The position numbers were made by a program, and so were the translations under genes. From positions 5,824,001 to 5,888,000 of the forward strand of contig JALIRH010000030.1 in NCBI GenBank assembly GCA_023055505.1: 64,000 nucleotides of DNA, written 5' to 3'. Every line of letters begins with the position of its first letter. The first letter of the stretch is position 1. Shown here one piece after another: positions 52,280 to 64,000 of this stretch. Under the pieces are notes generated by a model. That model was not told the origin of the DNA. It did no database searches and was given only the letters and a program-made list of their open reading frames with translations. Source of the stretch: Callipepla californica brunnescens. Lineage: Eukaryota > Chordata > Aves > Galliformes > Odontophoridae.

Positions 52280-54228
52280 GTAGGTGCCCTTCGTGGTTCG
52301 TGCAGAGGAGCACACGCTGCCAGCAGCACCGGGTGGGACCCTGGTCCCAGCTCCATGTGCTGCCCGGCACGGCAGCTTTGCTGTGAGCACAGGAGGTCAG
52401 CGTACTCTGCTGTCCCGTTCTACCTCCATGATACAGCTCCCTCTGCGGACAGCACAAGAGGACCTTGATGCGCAGGTCAACACATGTGGATTCCTGTAAG
52501 CTTTAAAATAACAGGTGCTTTCTCTTGTGGGTCTTAATGGAAAGCCTCTAATAAGCGGGGAATTGCCACTGTGTCAACCCCTGAAGTACTGGGGACTGGG
52601 TGTTCTTTCTTGTGCGAACGTGTCCCAAGGGTTTTGTTCCGGCTGTCCCGGCAGCTGCAGATGCCTTTAGCACACAGCAGTGGGCCCCAAGCACGTTGTC
52701 AGTGGAGCACGCTTTCATTTCAGATCTTCCACCTCGTGCCGTAGTGACTTGCGGAAACAAACTCTATAACCCAGAGTGAGGTGATAAGACAGGTAAGGTT
52801 ATTCAGCACTGCGCTCACATGCCGGGTGCAAGGGGATACCCTGTTAGAGACTATTATTTTATGCCATTGCCTCAAAGTCTGCTGATGAACATGTCCAAAC
52901 TTGTCCAAGCTAGCCCTGGCCAAGGGTTGTGAAAGCCTTTGTCTAAGGGACAAGGAGATGGGCATGTCCGGGGACAATGAAAGAGAGACAAGCTGCCAAT
53001 TAACACCCTTTTGTGTGGTACTCATCTCTGTGAGGAGATAGACATCTGAGGAGACTCTTGCATGGCAAACTACAATGGGAACTTTCACATAGGCAAGAGA
53101 TTGGAGGATAAAAAAAGGGATCGGCCATGATAAGAATGTTCATGGTCAGTACAGGAGCTGAAATATTTCCTGTGACTTTTCCCTTCTTTCTGGAATGCTA
53201 CAGTCAGATAGAAGGTAACACCAGGAGGCTGATGATGAACGGTGTCTCATGGAATGTCTATGGTTAATGCTTAGTTATTTTATTATTTTATTTGGCCATG
53301 ATTAATTGCTAAAGTGTTAGAGATGTGATTTCAAATTTAGGTTCTGTTCCCTGTTCCTGTCTATTTCTGTTCTCCTTTCTTTCATATTTAGCTTCCAAAC
53401 CTGGCATTTTGCACGTAACACCTCTCCCCTTACTTCCTTGTGTGGCCCGTCGTGATATTGCCAATTTGTCACAGATGGATCCAAATAGAACATGCGATCC
53501 AAAGCTACAGAGAAGCAGGACTATATTTATTGATAGACAGCACATCTGCAGTACTGATTTAACAGTGTCTTAACAAGATTGGATTACACACACAACTACA
53601 GGAGCCCCTCCCACCGAGTCATGAGGCTCAGAGTGGACCCCTGTCTATGTCAACTCCTGAACCCACAGAAATAAGGAGCCTTAATGGACCTGGATCCAGT
53701 TCTGGTCCCAGACTTGTTCACGGCTTTGTGTGTAAAGAATCATATGAGCTCAGTCTCAGACATAACCTTAGGGAAGGACACAAAGCTCCAAACTACGCGT
53801 GAGTCTCTTACAGCAGATCAGCGTCTGCAAGGTGTCTGGACAAAAGGGGGTGAAAGATCTCTGCTAAGGTTTGACCTCGACCTGATCTCTGTTTTGGGAT
53901 GACTGTCTCCTTGTCGTGCTTTGCCTTTAGTCCCCCAGTGTTCAACTCTCAGCTGTCAGTTCTTTCAGCCCCCCAGACTGTGATAGCTTTGTGATGATTA
54001 TTGTCATTTAGCCAGAGTGCTATGAGTGCCGTTGCTCATTGCCTTTCTGTGCAGGGTATGGTGTGCCACCCCCCAGGCAGCTCCGTGCAGATGATTTGGT
54101 GTGGGCAGGGGTTGGACAGGGACTACTGCATTCAGTCACAGCTGTGCTGACATTTCCCTTGTCCTTGCAGGCTCCAGTTCAACTTCTGCCTTCCACCCGT
54201 GATCATCCCAGCCTGCAGGAGAGCAGCA
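52280..54228 (+). other. Intron 1 of unit C (predicted)
   Basis: Close copy of the B intron, including the 72-codon ORF at 53684-53902. Nothing further is supported. Confidence 0.45.
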
Positions 54229-56175
<1,947 letters not shown>

Positions 56176-58333
56176 AAGCACCTTCAGAATATGAGAACCT
56201 TCAGAAGCAGTTCCAGTCACGTTTCCTACCAGCACATGCACACTGCAAACAGAGCCTGCAATGCCCCAGACATGGAATAGCTTCAACCAGAGCCACAGCC
56301 TGGTTACCCACTGTGGCTGTGTGTGGTGATGAACCACACACTTCCCTTTTACCAAGCGCGAGATGAGCTCCAACCACTGCTCCAACCCGGATCATGTAGA
56401 AAGGGATCCACTCAGGGCAGGGACCACAGAAATGCCAGCACCGCAGGAAGAGCTTCATCCAGAGCTCTGTCCACGTTGAATATTGCCCAGTGCTCGTGAG
56501 GGGAATGCCCTGCAAGCGTCTGTGCTGCAGGAAGAATTTCTCTCAGGGCTGACTTCTCATTTCTCATTGGAAAGACCCCAGTGCAGAGACCTTGAGAATG
56601 CTGGAGAACTCAGCATGAGAGAGACCCAGATGCTTCTCCCCCCACAGGAAGTGTTTGCAAAGGAGATGCCTTCACTGGAACCCTCTGCAGAAGTGACTTT
56701 ATCCAGGAGTTTCAGATGGCCTTTCCTTCCCAACAAAAGAAATTCACTCACTATGCCTTCTTTTCTCCTCTGCTCTTCCTGCAAGCAGCTTTTGGATGCC
56801 ATCTCCTAAGGAAAATCAGCTGTGTACGGATGCTCTGTGTGTCTGTTTGGGTGAGCTCCTATTAGTAGTTTCTGAGTGCACTGATGCATGAAATACAAGG
56901 GTCAGGAGAGCAGTAACGTGGCTTGTGGAAGTTTTCTGAAAATAACCTGTAGTTGAAGGGGAAGGTGGTGAATAAAGTAGGAGAGTTGTTCTGGAGCAAA
57001 TCTCAATGCATCTTGCTTTTTGTTCTGAAAATAAAAGACCACTTGTGGATTGAGGAATGGTACAAGGAAGTTTGATTTTGCTGATGTCTCCAGTCCACTG
57101 TTTGCAACACAGGGAGGCATTTCTTTCACACAAGCAATGTCATTCTTTTTCACAGTGCTGCACACTGCTTCAACTCCCCTTCCCAAAAGTTTTAATCATG
57201 AGCTCAGTGCAGCTTTGAGACACCAAGCTTTGCTTGGCTCCACTAGATCTAGCAAAAGTGTTGCTTGTTTCTCCTAAGTGCAGCGTCCCATGTCTCAGGA
57301 GGTGGTGGGAGCAGAAGGCAGTGCAAACCCACAGGGTGCACAAGCAGCTTATCCCCGCAGCACAGAGGTTTCAGAGTGCTCTCCAGTGCATGCTTGCCTC
57401 TTTTCTGAGCTTGAAGGTCTTTCCTGTGACCTTGGAAATCATCTGGAAGAACTCGCGCAGAAGGGCCATCACATTTACTGGGCTCTTCCCAAGCTGCAGT
57501 GCTTGGACTGCAGTTTGCAGGAAGTGGAGGTTGATTTTGGTGAGCTGGGGAAGCTGGCAGGAGCCTGCCCATGTCCTCAGGAGCTGTGAGTTTCTTTGTA
57601 GGATCCCTGAGCACTCCCTGCGAACCACAAGGAGATGATGTGGGTGCGTAGGAGTATGGAGGTATGGAGGAGCGCTGCTTCCTCCATCTCAGGGAGCAGG
57701 GGCCTGGTGTGGTGCAGGAGAGGTAGAGCAGGGCCCTGGGGGTTGGAGGAACACACAGCTCCAAGGAAAATGTGTGGGGAAGAAGCAAGCAGCTGGGAGG
57801 ATTGGGAATCCCCAGCAACATGAGATAGCATCCCAGCCAAGAGCTGGGATGATGATTTATTTTTCAACTGCATCCAATTAATTCCTATCCTATGGCACTG
57901 CTCATGCGTTTCCCCTCTCCTTTCAGATTTCCCCAAGAAGCGTTCTCACTATTTTCTATTTTAATCTCATATCACTGTGTTCTCAGAAATGCTGATTTTG
58001 CTTTCCTAGAAAAAGCAAACAAAGAAACAAACACAGTGAGGTTGGTTTTCCGTTTTGCTCTCTGAAATATTAAATAAAAATTAACTGCTGATTTCACCCC
58101 CCCATATTTTGTCGCACACCATGTCTAGCTGCATTAGGGGATGGAAAAATCACTTTCTTTCCTCTCTGCCTGTTCCTTCTTTCCTTGTGCTTTGGGGAAG
58201 GTAAACCTTCTGTAGTGGATATGAGTACCTACAGAGCTATGACTGCAGTGCGCAGTCAGAAGGAGCAGGAGCGTTTCCAATACCAAAATAGGTTTTTTCC
58301 TTGTGGTGGTGGGATGGTGGTTTAAACGGTTTA
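56176..58333 (+). other. 3' UTR and flank of unit C
   Basis: Diverged copy of the A and B flank. AATAAA at 56971-56976 and 57030-57035 are candidate poly(A) signals. No gene is supported. Confidence 0.55.
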
Positions 58334-58630
58334 CCAGGCTGGTTTGGCCCGGTTCTGTGATGATTGGTGCAGGGGACCCACGGACCCACTCCCCAGGAAA
58401 GGGGAAGGAGGAGAGGGAAAAGGGAGAAGGGAGATGGGTTTAAAAACAAAACAGCAGCAACGACCTGAGGAGGAGAGCTAATTTACAAAATAAGTTATCA
58501 GGAAGCAAAATAATACAATTTAATACAATATGATTGGGATGGAGGCTCATGAATCAGATCAAATGAGCAAGAGAAAGAATGTCCGATAAACCGAAGGCCT
58601 TACGCTAACGCTGAAGGTGGGCGGCTGCAA
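58334..58630 (-). mobile_element. Antisense LTR remnant, copy C
   Basis: Copy of 3024-3325 with the GATAAACCGAAGGCCTTACG block. Confidence 0.65.
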
Positions 58631-58907
58631 CAAACACCCACTGCTACAGCAGTTGTGTGTACTGCCAAGGCTCAGAAGGGCACACGTTGTCCTTGTGTCG
58701 ATAGGGTCCCCCTGTAACCCTGTAGGGAGGCCAGAATGTGTTGTATCATTGTCCGTCACCGAACACTACACACCCACATCCCACTGACCGTGAGAGAGCC
58801 TTGGGCAGTCTACAGCACCACACCTCCAGAGGCTGCAGCTATGGCTTAACCCTTCTGTTCCAAGAGACAAACCAAGGGCTTTCCTTAACATTACAATCAC
58901 CTGTTGC
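58631..58907. other. Unassigned stretch, copy C
   Basis: Copy of 3326-3597. Nothing recognised. Confidence 0.4.
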
Positions 58908-59218
58908 AATGGGATTGCCAGTAAATGAGTACCTGAGTGACCGCAGTGGAGGAGCCCAGATCCACTCATTCTCTCTCTCTCTCCCTATCAGTGCTGCTTC
59001 CAGGAGGTCCTATATGCTCAGAGCCTGCACAGGTTAACCCCCTCCCCTCCCTTGCTCTCTTACTACCAGCTCACCAGAGTCTGAATGAGAGGTGGCGGCA
59101 TTCCTTAACTCAAGCGGTTGCTGAGAGGGGTGAGTTAATTCCCCTTTCCTCTAGGATCTTGTTATTTAGCACCTGTATCTCAAATGAGGGCTCAGTCACT
59201 GCCTTTATTTCCTTTACA
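58908..59218 (+). mobile_element. ERV-L-like LTR remnant, copy C
   Basis: Copy of 3598-3913 with the same TTTACA end. Confidence 0.65.
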
Positions 59219-60813
59219 CTGCTCATCATGGGAGACTTCAACCATGCCAATATTGGTTGGAAGGAGAACAAGGCAGGGCACCAGCAATCCAAGAGTTTCC
59301 TGGAATGAGTTGATGATAAGTTCTTCTTCCAGGTGGTGCAGGAACCCAAGAGAAATTGTGCTATGCTGGAACTCATCAATGTCTTCCCAGCAAGGAGAGG
59401 CTGATGAGTAATGTGGAGCTCCAGGGCCAAAAAATGGAGTTCAAGGTCTTTACTGCATCAACGTGGGTATGCAGCAAGCTCACGACTCTGCACTTCAGGA
59501 GAGCAGACATTGACCTCTTCAGAGAACTACTTGGCAGGGAGATATGGTATAAAGCCCTGGAGGAAAGAGCAGACGAAGAAAAATTGTCAGTATTCAAGGA
59601 CCGTCTCCTCCAAGCCCAGGAGCAGTGCATGCCACAATGGAGGAGGGCAGGCAAGGATGCCAGGAGGCATCAGTGAATTCACCTGTTGCTCCTGTACTTA
59701 CTTATCTGTCATAGTTGAAAGGCCATAGGAGTGTGGTGAAGTTCCCACTGTCTGTAAAAATGGAAACATAACCCCCATTTTCAAGAAGGGAAAAAAAGAA
59801 AATCCAGGGAACTACAGGCCAGTCAGTCTCACCTCTGTGCCTGGCAAGATCATGGAGCAGATCCCCCTGAAGGCCCATCTAAGGCACATGGAAAATAAAG
59901 ACAGGGTGATTGGTAGTAACCAACACAGTTTCACCAAGAGCATGTCATGCCTGATAATCTCGATGGTCTTTTATGATGGAGGTACAGTCTTGCCGGAGAA
60001 AAGAAGAGCAACTCATGCTGTCTACATGGAATTGTCCAAAGCATTGGACACACTGCCACGTGACATCCTGGTCACCAAATTGGAGAGAAATTGATTTGAA
60101 GGACAAACCACTCCTTGGGTATGGAATTGGCTGAACAGTTGCACTCGGAGAGTTGTGGTCAATGGCTAAGTGTGCAAATGGAGTCCGGTGATGAGTGGTG
60201 ACCCTCAGGGATCAGTGCTGGGACCAGTGTTACTTGACATCTTTGTAGGAAACACAGGCTGTGGGATAGAGTGCACCCTCAGCAAGTTTGTGAATGACAC
60301 CAAAAGGAGTGGTGCAGTTGACATGCTAGAGGGAAGAGGGTACCATCCAAAGGCACCTGGACAGCCTTGAGAGATGGGCCTATGCCAGCCTCATGAAATT
60401 CAGCAAAGTCAATTGCAAGGTCCTGCAACCTGGGTTGGCACAAATATGAGCACAGAAGGGATTGAGAGCAGCCCTGAGAAGGACCCCACCTGGAGTGGGT
60501 GTTCTGGAGCCCCCAACACAAGAAGGACGTGCAGCTGTTGGAGCAGGTCCAGAGAAGGGCTACAAAGATGATCAGAGGGCTGGAGCACCTCCCCTACGAG
60601 GACAGGCTGAGAGATCTGGGGCTTTTCAGCCTGGAGAAGAGAAGGCTCCAGGGAGGCCTTAGGGAGGCCTTCCAGTACCTGGAGGGGACCTACAGGAAAG
60701 CTGGGAAGGAACGCTTTTTAAGGGAATATAGCAGCAGAACAAGGGAAATTGGCTTTGAACTGGAAGAGGATGCAGTTTAGACTAGATACTAGGAGAAATT
60801 CCACCTGTGAGGG
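59219..60813 (+). mobile_element. CR1 fragment, copy C
   Basis: Same element and LTR interruption as in A and B. Its first half is closer to B (for example CATTTTCAAGAAGGGAAAAA near 59775). Its end (60430-60813) is closer to A. Confidence 0.85.
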
Positions 60814-61112
60814 TGTCATGGTTTTCTGATTTTTGGCATTGGTATTCCACTTCATAACATCATGTAGTGCATTAAGAGTTAAAGAGTTAATACTCCAGCT
60901 CTATGGATCATTGATATTTCCAGGTATACTTATCTCAGAAGGGAAGAAGAACTACATTCCCCAGAGGACTTTGCAATGCATTGCATTTTTACGCATTTCC
61001 GCTCAGAGAGAAAAGATAAAAAGTGTCTGCGGTCACGGGACACTCTCTTTCCTTTGGGATCGACTCAGCATTGGGTGCTCGCTGCTGTCTCGCCTTTAGC
61101 GTTAGTGTAAGG
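60814..61112 (+). mobile_element. Truncated 5' LTR of provirus, copy C
   Basis: Appears the same as 5512-5812 over nearly its whole length by eye. Confidence 0.7.
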
Positions 61113-61538
61113 GTCTGGCTTATGCCAATCAGACCTTATTCACTACTATCCCAGAGAGGCATAGTTTTTGAAATAGAGCAAGAGAGTCTCCAAGCTGAAA
61201 AAGATGTTGTCCATATCCAGAAAGAGAGTCTTTTAGCTGACAATCAGACTCTCCTGTCCAATTTAGACAGCCTCCATTCTGATCAAGACACCCTCCAGAC
61301 CAAGCAAGTCACATTTCAGATCTAGAAAAACGCCCTCCAGGCCGAAAGAGATGCTCTCCAACCTGAGCAAGATGCCCTCCAGTCCAAACTCAACAACCCT
61401 CAGTGTCAACAAGATGGTCTCCAACCTGAGCACAATGTCCTCCAACCCGATAGAGACACCCTCCAGTCTGAGTGAGACATCCTCCTGTCTGAACGGTACT
61501 CCTTCAGAACTGAGCGAGGTGCGTACCAGCCACAATAG
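61113..61538 (+). pseudogene. Heptad-repeat gag remnant, copy C
   Basis: Nearly the same as 5813-6236: one internal TAG after TFQI, then leucine heptads. Near 61470 a further TGA replaces the TTA codon of A. It ends at TAG 61536-61538 before the protease region. Confidence 0.55.
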
Positions 61539-62115
61539 CCCCTGCCCCTCAGCCAGGTGTGGGGAAAGGGATAACAGAGTGTATTGGACTGTGTAGATTC
61601 GATGGCCATGGACCATCAGTAACACAAAAAATATGAGGCATTGGTGGACACTGGTGCACAATGCACTCTAATGCCCTCGAGTCACCAAGGGACAGATTTA
61701 ATTTCTGGGGTGACTGGCTGTTCCCAAGAGTTGACCAATCTGGAGGCTGAAATAAGTCTCACTGGTAAAGATTGGCAAAATCATCTTATTGTGACTGGCC
61801 CAGGGGCTCCATGTATACTTGGTATTGATTACCTCAGAAGGGGATATTTTAAGGATCTCAAGGGGTATCGATGGGCTGCTGTGGACATAGATAACATTGA
61901 GCAGCTGTCTGCTTATCCTGGCCTGTCGGAAGATCCATCTGTTGTGGGGTTTCTACAAGTGGAGGAGCAACAGGTCCTGACTGCTACAAAAACAGTGCTC
62001 AGATGGCAGTACTGCACCAACAGGGATTCCTTGCTCCCCATTCCTAACTTGATCCATCAGCTAGAGAGCCAGGGAGTGATCAGCAAAACCCACTCACCGT
62101 TTAACAGCCCCTTGG
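61539..62115 (+). pseudogene. pol: Provirus C protease and RT start, first copy
   Basis: The protease motif VDTGAQC is intact (61644-61664), and the frame runs into the RT N-terminus (KTHSPFNSP near 62090). It stops at a junction with CR1 sequence near 62115. Confidence 0.75.
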
Positions 62116-62880
62116 ACTTACTTATCTGTCGTAGTTGAAAGGCCATAGGAGTGTGGTGAAGTTCCCACTGTCTGTAGAAAGGGAAACATAACCCCCATTT
62201 CCAAAAAGGCTAAAAAAGAAAATCCAGGGAACTACAGGCCAGTTAGTCTCACCTTTGTGCCTTGCAAGATCATGGAGCAGATCCCCCAGAAGGCCCATCT
62301 AAGGCACATGGAAAATAAAGACAGGGTGATTGGTGGTAACCAACACGGCTTCACCAAGATCATGTCATGCCTGACAAACATGTCATGCCTTTTATGATGG
62401 AGTTATGGCCTTAGTAAAGAAAGGAAGAGCAGCTCATGTCATCTACATGGACTTGTCCAAAGCATTGGACACACTGCCACGTGACATCCTGGTCACCAAA
62501 TTGGAGAGAAATTGATTTGAAGGACAGAACAATCCCTGGGTATGGAATTGGCTGAACATTTCCACTCAGAGAGTTGTGGTCTATGGCTAAGTGTGCAAAT
62601 GGAGTCCGGTGATGAGTGGTGTCCCTCAGGGATCAGTGCTGGGACCAGTGTTACTTAACATCTTTGTAGGAGACATTGGCTGTGGGATAGAGTGCACCCT
62701 CAGCAATTTGTGAATGACACCAAAAAGAGCGGTGCAGTTGTCATGCTAGAGGGAAGAGGGTACCATCCAAAGGTACCTGGACAGCCTTGAGAGATGGGCC
62801 TATGCCAGCCTCATGAAATTCAGCAAAGTCAATTGCAAGGTCCTGCAACCTGGGTTGGCACAAAATGAGCACAGAAGGGA
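62116..62880 (+). mobile_element. CR1 segment lodged between two protease copies
   Basis: This piece corresponds to CR1 59695-60455 of the same stack, with matching ends cut in mid-element. In detail it follows the copy A CR1 (CCATTTCCAAAAAGGC, CACGGCTTCACCAAGATCATG) more than its local neighbour. It lacks a LINE 3' tail, so it is a rearrangement and not a retrotransposition. Confidence 0.8.
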
Positions 62881-64000
62881 TTTCTGGGGTGACTGGGTGT
62901 TCCCAAGAGTTGACCAAGCTGGAGGCTGAAATAAGTCTCACTGGTAAAGATTCGCAAAATCATCATATTGCGACTGGCCCAGGGGCTCCATGTATACTTG
63001 GTATTGATTACCTCAGAAGGGGATATTTTAAGGATCGCAAGGGGTATCGATGGGCTGCTGTGGACATAGATAACATTGAGCAGCTGTCTGCTTATCCTGG
63101 CCTGTCAGAAGATCCGTCTGTTGTGGGGTTGCTACAAGTGGAGAAGCAACAGGTCCCGATTGCTTCTAAAACAGTGCACAGACGGCAGCACCGCACCAAC
63201 AGGGATTCCTTGCTCCCCATTCATAAACTGATTCGTCAGCTAGAGAGCCAGGGAGTGATCATCAAAACCCACTCACCGTTTAGCAGCCATATATGGCCAG
63301 TGCGTAAAAGCGGTGGAGAATGGAGGCTGACGGTAGATGACCGTGGCCTGAATGAAGTCACACCCCCACTGAGTGCTGCTGTGCCGGACATGCTTCAACT
63401 CCAGTATGAACTGGAGTCAAAAACAGCCAAGTGGTATGCCACCACTGACATTGCTAATGCCTTCTTTTCAATTCCCTTAGCCACAGAATGCAGGCCGCAG
63501 TTTGCCTTCACCTGGAGGGGCGTTCAGTACACCTGGAACCGTTTGCCCCAGGGGTGGAAGCACAGCCCAACCATTTGCCATGGGTTGATCCAAACTGCAT
63601 TGGAACAGGTCGGTGCTCCCGAGCATCTGCAGTACATGGATGACATTGTTGTGTGGGGCGATACAGCAGAGGAAGTTTTGGAAAAAGGAGAGCAGATTAT
63701 CTAAATTCTCCTATGAGCTGGCTTTGCTATCAAGGAAAGCAAAGTGAAAGGGCCTGCACAGGAAATCCAGTTCCTAGGTAGAAAGTGTCAAGATGGACGT
63801 CATCACATCCCAGGAGATGTGGTCGACAAAATCACCAGTATGTCTCCACCCACTAACAAGAAAGAGACGCAGTCTTTTCTGGGTGTAGTGGGCTTTTGGA
63901 GAATGCATGTTCCAAACTACAGCCTCATTGTGAGCCCCACTTTATCAGGTGATGCAAAAGAAGAATGATTTTTTGTGGAGTCCTGAACAGCAGAAGGCCT
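62881..64000 (+). pseudogene. pol: Provirus C protease end and RT, second copy (runs off window)
   Basis: It restarts inside the protease (GVTGCSQELTKLEAEI) without the D-T-G, then encodes RT with PVRKSGGEWRL near 63300 and YMDDIVVWG near 63635. A TAA at 63702-63704 and the shared extra base near 63940 break the frame. It contains the empty target site of the CR1 found at 38901. The rest lies outside the window. Confidence 0.8.

Overview
The window looks like a sauropsid, most likely avian, genomic segment. The signs are repeated CR1-type LINE fragments, one ending in short AATCTATG-like units; KRAB zinc-finger genes with split KRAB-A and KRAB-B exons; and class III-like endogenous retroviruses (ERVs) without an env region. 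There is no bacterial gene organisation and I found no tRNA, rRNA or CRISPR array.

The backbone is a cluster of five related KRAB/C2H2 zinc-finger units in alternating orientation: A (+, 1-807, cut by the window edge), D (-, 20743-22250), B (+, 30279-32482), E (-, 46138-47982) and C (+, 54229-56175). D/B and E/C are head-to-head pairs forming large inverted repeats centred near 26.8 kb and 51.7 kb. A/D and B/E are tail-to-tail. Unit B has a complete spliced reading frame of 480 codons with ten fingers. Unit D lost most of its KRAB-B exon but stays in frame if that exon is skipped. Unit E has two nonsense codons in one finger linker. Unit C has a 1-nt and a 2-nt deletion that disrupt and then restore the frame. 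Each of the four complete units has a GC-rich block upstream with the same strong splice donor, a likely promoter and noncoding first exon.

Downstream of each forward unit (A, B, C) lies the same transposon stack: an antisense LTR remnant, a second-family LTR remnant, a CR1 element interrupted by an LTR, a heptad-repeat (coiled-coil) gag remnant, and a decayed protease-RT. In the A-D interval this stack is joined to a younger ERV (9509-15326) of the same family. That element has LTRs, a lysine-tRNA-type primer binding site, a small membrane-protein leader ORF, gag, and protease-RT-RNase H-integrase. Leader, gag and pro-pol start share one reading frame separated by single stop codons (UGA, then UAG). 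An inverted LTR and the 3' half of a different ERV-L-like element follow. In the B-E interval the old provirus is broken by a CR1 insertion and then by about 3 kb of unrelated sequence with a probable solo LTR. In the C stack a CR1 piece lies between two copies of the protease region.

The first 3.1 kb of A is almost identical to B, while its following sequence is closer to C, so the duplicates appear to have exchanged sequence after they formed. All retroviral genes described are broken or lack env. Boundaries were read by eye from alignment between copies within the window.
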